Numbered from the stretch's first letter, positions 8,583 to 17,961 are shown. The stretch is 48,346 nucleotides of DNA from an uncultured Clostridia bacterium (GCA_944376805.1 CALWDX010000037.1:1-48346), one strand, 5' to 3'. Made by a program: numbers and translations. The notes: generated by a model from the sequence alone, not told the origin.

Positions 8583-9770
8583 ATGGCTAAGGCAAAATTT
8601 GAAAGAACTAAACCACACGTTAATATCGGTACTATTGGTCACGTTGACCACGGTAAAACTACTTTAACAGCTGCTATTACTAAAACTTTAGCAGATAGAT
8701 ATCAATTAGGTAGTGCTGTTGATTTTGATAAAATCGACAAAGCTCCAGAAGAAAAAGAAAGAGGTATCACTATCTCTACTACTCACGTAGAATATGAAAC
8801 TCCTAACAGACACTACGCTCACGTTGACTGTCCAGGACATGCTGACTACGTTAAAAATATGATTACTGGTGCTGCTCAAATGGATGGTGCTATCCTTGTT
8901 GTTGCTGCTACAGATGGTCCTATGGCTCAAACTAGAGAACATATCCTTCTTTCTCGCCAAGTTGGTGTTCCTAAAATCGTTGTATTTATGAACAAATGTG
9001 ATATGGTTGATGATGAAGAATTATTAGAATTAGTTGAAATGGAAATTACAGACCTTTTAGCTGAACAAGGTTTTGAAGATTCTCCAGTTATTAGAGGTTC
9101 TGCTTACCAAGCACTTCAAGATACTTCTGGTGAATGGGGCGATTGCATTATTAAATTATTCGAAGTTATCGACGAATATATCCCTAACCCAGAAAGAGAT
9201 TCTGATAAACCATTCCTTATGCCTGTAGAAGACGTATTCTCTATTACAGGTCGTGGTACAGTTTCTACTGGTAGAGTAGAAAGAGGTACTCTTAACGTTT
9301 CTGACGAAGTTGAAATCGTTGGTCTTAGTGAAGAATCTCGTAAAGTAGTTGTTACTGGTATCGAAATGTTCCGTAAACTTCTTGATACTGCTGAAGCTGG
9401 TGACAATATCGGTGCACTTCTTCGTGGTGTTCAAAGAGATGAAATCGAAAGAGGTCAAGTTTTATGTAAACCAGGCTCAATTACTCCTCACACTAAATTT
9501 ACTGCTCAAGTTTACGTATTAAAAGCTGATGAAGGTGGACGTCATAAACCATTCTTCAACAACTACAGACCACAATTCTATTTCAGAACAACTGACGTTA
9601 CTGGTGTTATCAATCTTCCAGAAGGTACAGAAATGTGTATGCCTGGTGATAATATCGAAATGACTATCGAACTTATTTCTCCAATCGCTATGGAAGAAGG
9701 TTTACGTTTTGCTATCCGTGAAGGTGGTAGAACTGTAGGTTCTGGTGCAGTTGTTTCTATTATCGAATAA
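8583..9770 (+). CDS. tuf: Elongation factor Tu
   Basis: A 395-residue GTPase that delivers aminoacyl-tRNA to the ribosome. The start is the ATG at 8583 ([16 protein letters not shown]), preceded by AAGGAGG. The frame is open further upstream but that part is not EF-Tu-like. G1 is GHVDHGKTT, the effector region has ERGITIS, G3 is DCPGHADY, and G4 is NKCD. Domains II and III are complete ([12 protein letters not shown], and [10 protein letters not shown] at the end). Codon use is strongly biased, as for a highly expressed gene. A terminator follows at 9786. Confidence 0.97.
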   Translation: MAKAKFERTKPHVNIGTIGHVDHGKTTLTAAITKTLADRYQLGSAVDFDKIDKAPEEKERGITISTTHVEYETPNRHYAHVDCPGHADYVKNMITGAAQMDGAILVVAATDGPMAQTREHILLSRQVGVPKIVVFMNKCDMVDDEELLELVEMEITDLLAEQGFEDSPVIRGSAYQALQDTSGEWGDCIIKLFEVIDEYIPNPERDSDKPFLMPVEDVFSITGRGTVSTGRVERGTLNVSDEVEIVGLSEESRKVVVTGIEMFRKLLDTAEAGDNIGALLRGVQRDEIERGQVLCKPGSITPHTKFTAQVYVLKADEGGRHKPFFNNYRPQFYFRTTDVTGVINLPEGTEMCMPGDNIEMTIELISPIAMEEGLRFAIREGGRTVGSGAVVSIIE

Positions 9771-9785
9771 TTATAATGTTTTATA

Positions 9786-9816
9786 AGACAAAGTACAAAT
9801 GTACTTTGTCTTTTTT
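9786..9816 (+). terminator. Intrinsic terminator of the str operon
   Basis: A perfect 11-bp stem, AGACAAAGTAC with GTACTTTGTCT, has an AAAT loop and a T6 run. It ends the str operon, so the S10 operon that often follows tuf is not joined here. Confidence 0.93.
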
Positions 9817-9850
9817 ATGTTGTTAAAATATAGTTATAAAAGTAAAATAG

Positions 9851-9879
9851 TTGTAAAAAATATTGTAATATGTTAAAAT
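9851..9879 (+). promoter_or_regulatory. Promoter for the 9920 gene and addA
   Basis: TTGTAA (9851-9856) and TAAAAT (9874-9879) are 17 bp apart, and TG one base before the -10 makes it an extended -10. It is the first promoter after the str terminator. Confidence 0.6.
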
Positions 9880-9919
9880 TTTTATGTAGATTTATTTAAA
9901 AATATAAAGGAGTATTATT

Positions 9920-10543
9920 ATGACAAATGTAATTCCACCAATTATAGGAGCATTAATATTTGTAACAATAATTAGAATACTATTAAAAAAAGGTGATAAT
10001 GGTTATGATAAAGCTGTAGATAAATTTTTAGAAAGAGAAAATAATGCTAATAGTATAACTAAAGATTTTGATACACTAAATTTAAACTTTGTTGAACCTT
10101 CTAAAAATTTACCATTTAAAGAATATGAAAATATACCTATGTATAAAAATATTATAAAAAAACAAAAATTAGTTAAAAGAAAATGTGAATTGAAAATGAT
10201 AAAAATACCTACAAATTTAACTAATACTGAACTTAAAGAAATGTATGGTGTAAACAATTTTGAACAAATATTTTTATTAGAAGAACATTTTAACTCTTAC
10301 GTTAGGGGTTTATATGAATGGGCTGAAGAACTTTACAATCTTAATAGTATATATGACTGTAAAAAAGTTTTATTAGAAGCAGTTAGATTAGAAGCAAATA
10401 TAAGTCAAGTATATATACTATTAGCTAAAATATATTCAAAAGAAAATGATAAAACAAGTATTTTAAATTTAAAAAATAAAGTACAAAATATAGATTTATC
10501 TTTAAAAGATAAGGTATTACAAGAGATAGAAAAATATGTATAA
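9920..10543 (+). CDS. Membrane-anchored protein of unknown function with TPR-like C-terminus
   Basis: I do not recognise this 207-residue protein. One hydrophobic segment at residues 5-22 (VIPPIIGALIFVTIIRIL) is followed by a charged region, so it is probably anchored with its bulk in the cytoplasm. Residues ~125-195 are helical and TPR-like (LYEWAEELYNLNSIYDCKK, then LEANISQVYILLAKIYSKE). The start ATG follows AAAGGAGT. It lies 22 bp before addA, the place where addB is usually found, and shares addA's promoter. It has no AddB motifs. A link to DNA repair is only positional. The protein at 39618 has a broadly similar membrane-plus-TPR plan. Confidence 0.8.
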   Translation: MTNVIPPIIGALIFVTIIRILLKKGDNGYDKAVDKFLERENNANSITKDFDTLNLNFVEPSKNLPFKEYENIPMYKNIIKKQKLVKRKCELKMIKIPTNLTNTELKEMYGVNNFEQIFLLEEHFNSYVRGLYEWAEELYNLNSIYDCKKVLLEAVRLEANISQVYILLAKIYSKENDKTSILNLKNKVQNIDLSLKDKVLQEIEKYV

Positions 10544-10565
10544 ATATTAAGGAGATATTAATATT

Positions 10566-13500
10566 ATGGCATTTACAAAAAGTCAATTAGAAGCAATAAA
10601 TGAACGTAATAAAAATATACTTGTTTCTGCAGCTGCTGGTTCAGGTAAAACAACAGTTTTAGCAGAAAGAATAATAAACAAAATTATAAATGATAAAATA
10701 GATGTAGATAAGTTATTAGTAGTTACATTTACCAAAGATGCAGCTGAAGAAATGAAAGAACGTATTGTAAAACGTATAAATCAAGAATTAGAAAAAGATA
10801 ATGAAAATATATTTTTAGCAGAACAATTAGTGAGAATAAATAAAGCACAAATTTCAACAATAGATGCCTTTTGTTCTAAAGTATCAAGAACACATTTTAA
10901 AACATTAGATATAGACCCAAATTTTAAAATAGGGGATAAAGGAGAACTAGATATATTAATAGATGAAACCTTACAAAATTTTTTAGACATTTATTATGAA
11001 GAAAATAAAGAAGAATTTATAAATTTAGTAGATTCTTTTACAAAAGGTGCTAATGATGATGTATTTAAAAATATATTTTTAAAAATATATTTTAAAGCTC
11101 AAAATTTACCATATCCTAAAGAATGGCTAAAAAATGCTTATAAACAATTTGAAATTGAAACAGAAGAAGATTTATTTAATTCAGCTATTTTTCAAAAGTT
11201 AATGAAATATGTAGAAGAAATTTTAGAAGAGGTAATAAATATTTGTGAAAGAATAAAATTTATATCAATAGGTGATTTGGATTTTGTTAAAAATGGAAAT
11301 GATATTTCAACAGTAGAGGGGTTTTTATCAGAAGAATTTTTAAATTTTCATATTATGCTAAATTATATAAAATATAAAAATTATAAAGCTTTTATAAATT
11401 GTATATATAATTTAAAATATGCAAGATGGAAGCCTAGCTTTTTAAAAGATAATCCAGATTTAAAAGAAATAATAAAATCTTTAAGGGATACATATAAAGA
11501 TTTTATAAAAAAAGAAATAGTAGAAAAATTTTTCAATAAATCAATAAAAGAAATAATAGAGGAAATAAAAATAGTTTATCCTATAATAAATACATTATGT
11601 AATCTTATTATAGAATTTGATAGCTATTTTATGAATGTAAAGAAAGAAAAAAATATATATACTTTTAGTGATATTTCACATTTTTGTTTAAATTTATTTA
11701 TTGAAAATAATGAAATAACAAATATAGCTAATGAATATAAAAATGATTTTGAAGAAGTAATAATAGATGAATATCAAGACAGCAACTCCATACAGGAGTT
11801 GTTATTATCGTCAATATCCAGTAATAATAGATTTATGGTAGGGGATATTAAACAATGTATTTATAGGTTTAGACAAGCTAATCCAACAATATTTAATGAA
11901 AAATATAATGGATATTTTAATGGAAAATTAAATGGAAAAAGAATAGACTTAAATGCAAACTTTAGAAGCAATAAATCGGTAATAGATAGTATAAATGTAA
12001 TATTTGAAAATTTAATGAGTAGTAAATTAGGTGAAGTTGATTATGATGAAAATTCAAAACTCTATAATGAAGCCATATTTCCAGAAACTAAAGAAAATAT
12101 ATTAAATAAATGTGAATTAAATATTATTAACTGTTCTAAAGCATTACAAGATATAGATGAAGATAGTATAACAGATATTGCAAATGATGAAATAGAAGCT
12201 ACATTTGTTAGTAAGAAAATAAATGAACTAATTAGTAATAATACTATGATATATGATAAAGATTTAAAATTATATAGAAAAATAGAGTATAGAGATATAG
12301 TTATTTTAATGCGTAGCAAAGCAACTTTTGACACTTTTTCTAATATTTTATCACAAAATAATATACCAGTATATACAGAAACAACAGATGGATTTTATGA
12401 TTTTACAGAAATAAGAACAATAATAAATATATTAAATATACTAGTAAATCCTTTACAAGATTATGCATTAATAGGAACAATGTATTCACCTATATTTAAT
12501 TTTACATCAAATGAGCTACTAGAAATAAAATTACTATCAAATGAAAAAATATTTTATTATAATTTAATGAATTTTATAAAAGATAGTAATAATAACATAT
12601 TAAAAGAAAAATGTATAAAATTTTTAGATAAAATACAAAATTGGCAAAACTTATCAAAAAGTTTATCAATAAATGAGCTTTTATCATATATATATGAAGA
12701 TTCAGATTATTATAATTATTTGGGACTTTTAGAAAATGGAAATATAAGACAAGCTAATTTATATAGTCTTTTAGAAAAGTCAGTAGCATTTGAAGAAACA
12801 AATTTACACGGATTATTTAATTTTATAACATATATAAATAAATTTAAATTAGTTAGTGATGACGGAAAAGCTTCAATATTAAGTAAAAATGAAAATGTTG
12901 TAAAAATTATGACTATACATAAAAGTAAGGGACTAGAATTTCCTATTGTATTTTTATCAAGTTTATCAAAAAACTTTAATACTAGTGATAATAAAGAAGC
13001 TATATTATTTGATGAAGATTATATGTTTGGTATATCAATTTTTAATAGTACATCAAAATATGAACCAAGGAAAAGAGTATCAACAATACAAAAGAATATT
13101 ATAGCATATAAAAACAAAGAAGAAAGCTATTCAGAAGAAATGAGAATATTATATGTAGCTTTAACAAGAGCTAAAGAAAATTTAATTTTAACAGGGTGTA
13201 TAAATAAAAATTTTGAAGAAACACTCAACAAAATAAAAAATTTAGTTTTACCAGGTATAAATAAAATATTACCAAGATATGTTTTAAAAGTTGGGATAGC
13301 AAATAACTATTTGACTTGGATATATTCAATTTTAAGTAATTTTGATAAAAGTAATATTTGGAAAGTTAATATTACAACTTATGAAGATATATTAAATAGT
13401 AAGGTAGATATTAGTATAAAAGAGAAAGTTTCTAATAGTAAATCGGAAATGTTTTATAGTTTGTTTAATTTAGATAAAACAAAAGACTATAGTAGTAATA

Positions 13501-14195
13501 AACAGTATATTTATAGAAACTTAAATTGGAAATATCCAAATATGATAGCACAAGGCCTAACATCAACTTTATCAGTATCAGAAATAAAAAGGATATATCA
13601 AACAAAATTTTTGGACTATTTAAAACCATATGAAAATACAGATTTTACATTACCAAAATTTTATACATTAGCCCAAGAAGAATTAGCACCAATGGAAATA
13701 GGGACAATATATCATAAAATATTAGAGAAAATAGACTTTAATATAAAAGATGAAAAACAACTAAATACACTTATAAATAATTTAAGATTAAAAAATATCA
13801 TAAGTGATAAAGAAATAGAAGTAATAGATATAAATATAATATTAGGATTTTTAAATACAAGATTAGTAAAAAGGGTAAATAAAGCAAAATTTATAAAGAG
13901 GGAAACAGCATTTACAATAGGTGTTAAGGCAAATGAAATATATGCAGATGAAGAACTAAAAAATTTAGATAATAGTATATTAGTTAGTGGTGTTATAGAT
14001 TTATATTTTGAAGAAGAAGATGGGCTAGTATTAGTTGATTACAAAACAGATAAGACAAAGAGTAGGAATGCTTTATTAAATAGGTATAAAGCCCAATTAG
14101 AACTATATAAAAGAGCATTAGAACAATCAAGTGGTAAAAAAGTAAAAGAATGTATAATATATTCTATATTACACAATATTTCTATAATAGTATAA
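10566..14195 (+). CDS. addA: Helicase-nuclease AddA
   Basis: A 1209-residue UvrD-type helicase fused to a RecB-family nuclease. In other Gram-positives it is one half of AddAB, which processes double-strand breaks for RecA. Walker A is SAAAGSGKTT (near 16-25), the early helicase motif is VVTFTKDAAEEM, motif II is IIDEYQDSNSIQ (near 400), motif V is IMTIHKSKGLEFP, and motif VI is RILYVALTRAKE. The C-terminal nuclease shows GVIDLYFEE, LVDYKTDK and QLELYKRALE. The start follows TTAAGGAGA. Length is normal. The usual partner addB is not adjacent. A short patch near 11775-11815 has codons (AGC AAC TCC, CAG GAG TTG) unlike the rest of the gene. Confidence 0.95.
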   Translation: MAFTKSQLEAINERNKNILVSAAAGSGKTTVLAERIINKIINDKIDVDKLLVVTFTKDAAEEMKERIVKRINQELEKDNENIFLAEQLVRINKAQISTIDAFCSKVSRTHFKTLDIDPNFKIGDKGELDILIDETLQNFLDIYYEENKEEFINLVDSFTKGANDDVFKNIFLKIYFKAQNLPYPKEWLKNAYKQFEIETEEDLFNSAIFQKLMKYVEEILEEVINICERIKFISIGDLDFVKNGNDISTVEGFLSEEFLNFHIMLNYIKYKNYKAFINCIYNLKYARWKPSFLKDNPDLKEIIKSLRDTYKDFIKKEIVEKFFNKSIKEIIEEIKIVYPIINTLCNLIIEFDSYFMNVKKEKNIYTFSDISHFCLNLFIENNEITNIANEYKNDFEEVIIDEYQDSNSIQELLLSSISSNNRFMVGDIKQCIYRFRQANPTIFNEKYNGYFNGKLNGKRIDLNANFRSNKSVIDSINVIFENLMSSKLGEVDYDENSKLYNEAIFPETKENILNKCELNIINCSKALQDIDEDSITDIANDEIEATFVSKKINELISNNTMIYDKDLKLYRKIEYRDIVILMRSKATFDTFSNILSQNNIPVYTETTDGFYDFTEIRTIINILNILVNPLQDYALIGTMYSPIFNFTSNELLEIKLLSNEKIFYYNLMNFIKDSNNNILKEKCIKFLDKIQNWQNLSKSLSINELLSYIYEDSDYYNYLGLLENGNIRQANLYSLLEKSVAFEETNLHGLFNFITYINKFKLVSDDGKASILSKNENVVKIMTIHKSKGLEFPIVFLSSLSKNFNTSDNKEAILFDEDYMFGISIFNSTSKYEPRKRVSTIQKNIIAYKNKEESYSEEMRILYVALTRAKENLILTGCINKNFEETLNKIKNLVLPGINKILPRYVLKVGIANNYLTWIYSILSNFDKSNIWKVNITTYEDILNSKVDISIKEKVSNSKSEMFYSLFNLDKTKDYSSNKQYIYRNLNWKYPNMIAQGLTSTLSVSEIKRIYQTKFLDYLKPYENTDFTLPKFYTLAQEELAPMEIGTIYHKILEKIDFNIKDEKQLNTLINNLRLKNIISDKEIEVIDINIILGFLNTRLVKRVNKAKFIKRETAFTIGVKANEIYADEELKNLDNSILVSGVIDLYFEEEDGLVLVDYKTDKTKSRNALLNRYKAQLELYKRALEQSSGKKVKECIIYSILHNISIIV

Positions 14196-14248
14196 TATAA
14201 ACTATTTAGGTTATAATATTACTAAAAATATTTTAAGGGGTTGATATT

Positions 14249-14419
14249 TTGAAAAGAAAGAACTTAAAAAATTGTCCAAGTTTTAAGGCTATAACATCAG
14301 CAGATGCAATGTATAATAAACCATTAACGGCAAATTGTGCACATTGTGTATATTTTTCATCAAAAAATTGTCATTTTGAAGCATCTAACGATATAGAACC
14401 AAATATAGATTTTATATAA
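14249..14419 (+). CDS. Small cysteine-containing protein, 56 residues
   Basis: A TTG start at 14249 is preceded by AAGGGG eight bases upstream, and the frame ends at TAA 14417-14419. The product has four Cys: C9, the pair C30-x2-C33, and C41, with CAHCVYF in the centre and KNCHF after it. This looks like a small zinc- or metal-binding knuckle. A strong terminator begins two bases after the stop, which supports a real transcribed gene. It probably reads through from addA 53 bp upstream. No family was recognised. Its short length and TTG start mean automated annotation could easily miss it. Confidence 0.75.
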   Translation: MKRKNLKNCPSFKAITSADAMYNKPLTANCAHCVYFSSKNCHFEASNDIEPNIDFI

Positions 14420-14420
14420 T

Positions 14421-14447
14421 AAAAAAGAGGCTTTATGCCTCTTTTTT
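14421..14447 (+). terminator. Bidirectional intrinsic terminator
   Basis: A perfect 11-bp stem has an A6 run on its left arm (AAAAAAGAGGC) and a T6 run on its right (GCCTCTTTTTT), with loop TTTAT. It ends the addA unit and, on the other strand, is the first good stop signal after coaX. Confidence 0.93.
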
Positions 14448-14630
14448 ATGAAAAATTGATTTAAAAAGAATAAAGTACATTTAAATTTTATTTTAATCTT
14501 ACATTTAAGTTTTTAATTAAATTGCTGATAATGCTATTTAGCAATTGGTAAAGCGTCATATAATTTTAGCTATTTCAGTTTTAGTAACAAGACTAGCAGA
14601 TGCCCAAAAAATTTTAATATATAAAGGGTA
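14448..14630. other. Spacer downstream of coaX and the addA unit
   Basis: No supported gene. The plus strand holds a 29-codon open frame from a TTG near 14546 without a ribosome binding site. The minus strand is open for about 22 codons after the coaX TAG. A stretch TAGCAATTGGTAAAGCG looks like a tRNA D-arm but its stem does not pair and no T-arm follows. Confidence 0.4.
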
Positions 14631-15410
14631 CTAATATCCAATATTTTTTTGATTTTTATTATATATAACAAAAAGTCCTTTTAAAAGTAAATCATCATCA
14701 TATATAATGTCTTTTTTGCAAAATGGTATTATGTGATTTGCTATACCTCCTGTAGCTACAACAGTAGTTTTTGAGCCTAAATCTTCTTCTATACGTTCAA
14801 TCATTCCATCTATCATAGAGGCACTACCAAATACAATACCACTTTTCATACAATCTATAGTATTTGTTCCAAAAGTGCTTTTAGGTTCATCTAAACTTAT
14901 ATGTGGTAATTGTGCTGCCATATTAGATAATGCATTTAAAGATATTTTTATTCCTGGTATTATACAACCACCTATATAATTTTTATTTTTATCTATAACA
15001 GATATAGTTGTAGCTGTTCCCATATCTATTATTATTAGTGGTGGTTTAAACTGATTTAAACAAGCGACACTATTTACTACTAAATCACTTCCTAATTGAG
15101 CTGGGTTGTCCATTAATATATTTAAACCTGTTTTTATACCAGGTCCTACTATCAGAGGTTCTTTTTTTATTATTGTTTTTACTGCTTTAACAATTGCATC
15201 TAATACTGGAGGTACAACAGAAGATATAATACAATCATTTATTTCTTCTATATTTACATTATATATATCTAACATATTTTTTATTTGTATTGTGTATTGG
15301 TCAAAAGAAAGTCTTTTTTCTGTATATAATCTTGCTATAAAATGTATTTTTTCTTTATCTATTCCACCTAGTACTATATTTGTATTTCCTATATCAATTG
15401 CTAGTAACAT
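14631..15410 (-). CDS. coaX: Type III pantothenate kinase
   Basis: A 259-residue enzyme that phosphorylates pantothenate with ATP, the first step of coenzyme A synthesis. The P-loop-like N-terminus is LLAIDIGNTNIVLGG, then GSDLVVNSVA (the catalytic Asp region, near 107-116), IIDMGTATT (near 127), and GGCIIPGI. This pattern is that of CoaX in the ASKHA fold, not of CoaA. The start ATG follows AAAGGAG on its strand. It is 24 bp behind the gene for a probable pantothenate uptake S component, with which it forms an operon. Confidence 0.94.
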   Translation of the reverse strand: MLLAIDIGNTNIVLGGIDKEKIHFIARLYTEKRLSFDQYTIQIKNMLDIYNVNIEEINDCIISSVVPPVLDAIVKAVKTIIKKEPLIVGPGIKTGLNILMDNPAQLGSDLVVNSVACLNQFKPPLIIIDMGTATTISVIDKNKNYIGGCIIPGIKISLNALSNMAAQLPHISLDEPKSTFGTNTIDCMKSGIVFGSASMIDGMIERIEEDLGSKTTVVATGGIANHIIPFCKKDIIYDDDLLLKGLFVIYNKNQKNIGY

Positions 15411-15434
15411 TTTTTTCTCCTTTATAAATGTATT

Positions 15435-16004
15435 TTATTTTAATATTTTAAATAAAGCCTTACATATTGTTAATGTTAATATTGTAGATGCTATTGCCTC
15501 TATTAATGCATTTATTCCTACACTTGCAAATATAACTGCTATTAAATTTTCTAATGTTGTATTTAATACTTCTGCATATTTTTCTGCAAAAAATATATAA
15601 ATAAAACTTAAAACTAGTATAGTATTTGTTAGTGAACCAAGTAAACCACTTACTATTAAAGATGTATTTATATTTATATATTTTGTAAGTAGTTTATAAA
15701 CATAATAAGGCACTATACCTACTAATATTCTAGGGACAAAACATACTATAAGGCTAAATAAGTTACCACTTATTATAGGTGAAAAGAAATAAGAAGTTAC
15801 ATTTGGTTGTAAGTGTGCTGATATAAAGCTAGTTAAACCAAATGTAAAACCTAAAAATGCACCTTTTTTAGGACCTAATACTATTGACCCTATAATTACT
15901 GGTATATGTACTAATACTATTTTAAATACTCCTAAAGGTATAAAACCAAAAGGTGTTGTACCTAAAATAAATATTATAGCACTAAATAATGCTACTCTTA
16001 TCAA
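15435..16004 (-). CDS. ECF transporter S component, probably for pantothenate
   Basis: A 189-residue membrane protein with about six hydrophobic segments and the N-terminal pattern ALFSAIIFILGTTPFGFIPLG, which is typical of the pantothenate (PanT-like) branch of energy-coupling-factor S components. Such proteins bind the vitamin and use a shared EcfA/EcfA'/EcfT module, which is not in this window. The start is a TTG at 16004 with AAGGAGG eight bases before it. Being directly upstream of coaX strongly suggests pantothenate as the substrate, but that is inferred from context. Confidence 0.85.
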   Translation of the reverse strand: MIRVALFSAIIFILGTTPFGFIPLGVFKIVLVHIPVIIGSIVLGPKKGAFLGFTFGLTSFISAHLQPNVTSYFFSPIISGNLFSLIVCFVPRILVGIVPYYVYKLLTKYININTSLIVSGLLGSLTNTILVLSFIYIFFAEKYAEVLNTTLENLIAVIFASVGINALIEAIASTILTLTICKALFKILK

Positions 16005-16064
16005 TATAAATTCCTCCTTGCTACTATTCTTATAAAAAGATACAGTGCTTAATTTTCAAAATAT

Positions 16065-16093
16065 ATTATATCAATTTTATATTATATTTGCAA
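16065..16093 (-). promoter_or_regulatory. Promoter of the pantothenate operon
   Basis: On the minus strand TTGCAA (16088-16093) and a perfect TATAAT (16065-16070) are exactly 17 bp apart. It diverges from the helicase promoter, and the two -35 elements lie 28 bp apart. Confidence 0.7.
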
Positions 16094-16121
16094 GTATAAT
16101 AATTAAATATGCAATAAAATA

Positions 16122-16150
16122 TTGTTTTTTTGTTTAATTAGTGGTATACT
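16122..16150 (+). promoter_or_regulatory. Promoter of the DEAD-box helicase gene
   Basis: TTGTTT (16122-16127) and TATACT (16145-16150) have a 17-bp spacer, and TG before the -10 makes it an extended -10. The leader to the ATG would be about 32 nt, so it is not the long cold-shock type of leader. Confidence 0.7.
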
Positions 16151-16188
16151 AAACAAATGTGTAAAATTTTTTATGAAAGGAACGGATT

Positions 16189-17766
16189 ATGACAAATTTA
16201 AAATTTGAAGAATTACAAATATCAAATCAATTAGTAAGAGCTGTTAAAGATATGGGCTTTGAGGAGGCTACTCCTATACAGTCTAAAGCTATAACTAAAA
16301 TTTTAGACGGAAAAGACATTATAGGTCAATCACAAACAGGTACAGGTAAAACAGCTGCCTTTGGTTTACCTTGTATTGACATGATAGATGTAAATAACAA
16401 AAAATTGCAAGCAGTTATATTATCGCCTACTAGAGAATTAGCTATTCAGATATGTGAAGAATTTAGAAAATTTTTAAAGTATAAAGAAGAAATAAAAGTT
16501 TTACCAGTTTATGGTGGACAGCCTATTGAGCGTCAAATAAGTGCTCTAAAAAAGGGTGTTCAAATAGTGGTTGGTACTCCTGGTCGTGTTATGGACCATA
16601 TGAAAAGACGTACTCTCAAAATGGAAACCGTTAAAATGGTTGTTTTAGATGAAGCTGATGAAATGTTAGATATGGGCTTTAGAGAAGACATTGAAACTAT
16701 TTTAGATAAAATACCAGAAGATAGACAAACTGTTCTTTTTTCTGCTACTATGGCACCTGAAATTATGGAGCTTACTGATAAATACCTTGTAAAACCTGAA
16801 GTTATTAAAGTTGCTAGAAAAGAACTTACTGTTCCTAATATTGAGCAAATTTATTTTGAAATTAAAGAAAAAACTAAAGTTGAAGCTACTTCTAGGCTTA
16901 TGGATATGTATTCACCAGAATTAGTTGTTATTTTTTGTAATACTAAAAAAAGAGTTGATGAACTTGTTGAACATTTACAAGGTAGAGGCTATTTTGCCGA
17001 AGGTTTACATGGTGATTTAAAACAAATTCAGCGTGATATAGTTATGAAAAAATTTAGAAATCGTACTATTGAAATTTTAGTAGCTACTGATGTTGCTGCT
17101 CGTGGTATAGATGTTGATGATGTTGATATGGTTATTAACTATGATTTACCTCAAGATGAAGAATATTATGTGCATAGAATAGGTAGAACAGGTAGGGCAG
17201 GGCGTTCTGGTAAAGCTTTTAGTTTTGTTGTAGGTAGAGAAATTTATAAACTTAGGGATATTATGAAATATACTAAAGCTAAAGTTAAACTTGGTAAATT
17301 ACCTTCATTAACAGATATTGAAGAAGCTAAAACTAATAATTTTATAGAAAAAGTAAAAAGTGTTATTGAAGAAGGTCGTCTTACTAAATATATAAATATT
17401 GTAGAAAATATTATTAATGAAGATATATCTGCCGTTGACATATCGGCAGCACTTTTAAAAATGAATTTATATGATGAAAATACAGAATATATTGATTTTG
17501 AAGATGATTTAGAAGATAACAATGAAAAATTAGTAAGACTTTTTATTAATGTTGGTAGTAAAAAAAGAGTGCATGCTAAAGATATAGTAGGAGCTATTGC
17601 TGGTGAATGTGGTATCCCTGGTAAATCTATTGGTGATATTGATATATATGACGATTATACTTTTTTAGATGTACCTAAAAAATATGTTAAAGATATTTTA
17701 AAAGGTATGAAAGGTAAAAAAATTAAAAAAGTTAGTGTTAAAGTTGAACGAGCTAAAAAAAGATAA
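16189..17766 (+). CDS. DEAD-box ATP-dependent RNA helicase
   Basis: A 525-residue RNA helicase of the CshA/DeaD/DbpA type, acting on rRNA assembly or mRNA turnover. The Q motif is GFEEATPIQ, Walker A QTGTGKTA, motif Ia PTRELAIQ, Walker B VLDEADEMLD, motif III SAT, motif V ARGIDVDD, and motif VI HRIGRTGRAGR. After the core (about 1-370) comes a helical linker and a C-terminal DbpA-type RNA-binding domain (about 450-520, with IAGECGIPGKSIGDIDIYDD). RNase J is encoded convergently next door. In Bacillus, CshA associates with RNA decay enzymes, so a partnership is possible but not shown. The start ATG follows GAAAGGAAC. Confidence 0.93.
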   Translation: MTNLKFEELQISNQLVRAVKDMGFEEATPIQSKAITKILDGKDIIGQSQTGTGKTAAFGLPCIDMIDVNNKKLQAVILSPTRELAIQICEEFRKFLKYKEEIKVLPVYGGQPIERQISALKKGVQIVVGTPGRVMDHMKRRTLKMETVKMVVLDEADEMLDMGFREDIETILDKIPEDRQTVLFSATMAPEIMELTDKYLVKPEVIKVARKELTVPNIEQIYFEIKEKTKVEATSRLMDMYSPELVVIFCNTKKRVDELVEHLQGRGYFAEGLHGDLKQIQRDIVMKKFRNRTIEILVATDVAARGIDVDDVDMVINYDLPQDEEYYVHRIGRTGRAGRSGKAFSFVVGREIYKLRDIMKYTKAKVKLGKLPSLTDIEEAKTNNFIEKVKSVIEEGRLTKYINIVENIINEDISAVDISAALLKMNLYDENTEYIDFEDDLEDNNEKLVRLFINVGSKKRVHAKDIVGAIAGECGIPGKSIGDIDIYDDYTFLDVPKKYVKDILKGMKGKKIKKVSVKVERAKKR

Positions 17767-17961
17767 AATTAATTTAATCATTTACAATATATAATTTATA
17801 TATTATACTTATAGTAAATAAAAAATTAATCTTAATTGTTAGACTAATATGTTGTTATTTTTTTGTTTTAATTATATATATAAACAATTTTATATTATAG
17901 TTAGTAGGTTAACAATTATATATTAAGATTAGATAAGTTAATTATACAATATTATGCATAT

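Noticed and set aside
14520..14600. tRNA-like stretch (TAGCAATTGGTAAAGCG resembles a D-arm)
   Set aside because: The four flanking bases do not pair as a D-stem, and no anticodon stem of 5 bp or T-arm (GGTTCGA-like) follows on either strand.
14560..14633. In-frame readthrough extension of coaX past its TAG (minus strand, about 22 codons)
   Set aside because: CoaX is already full length, there is no UGA/SECIS or UAG-recoding signal, and open frames of this size are expected by chance.
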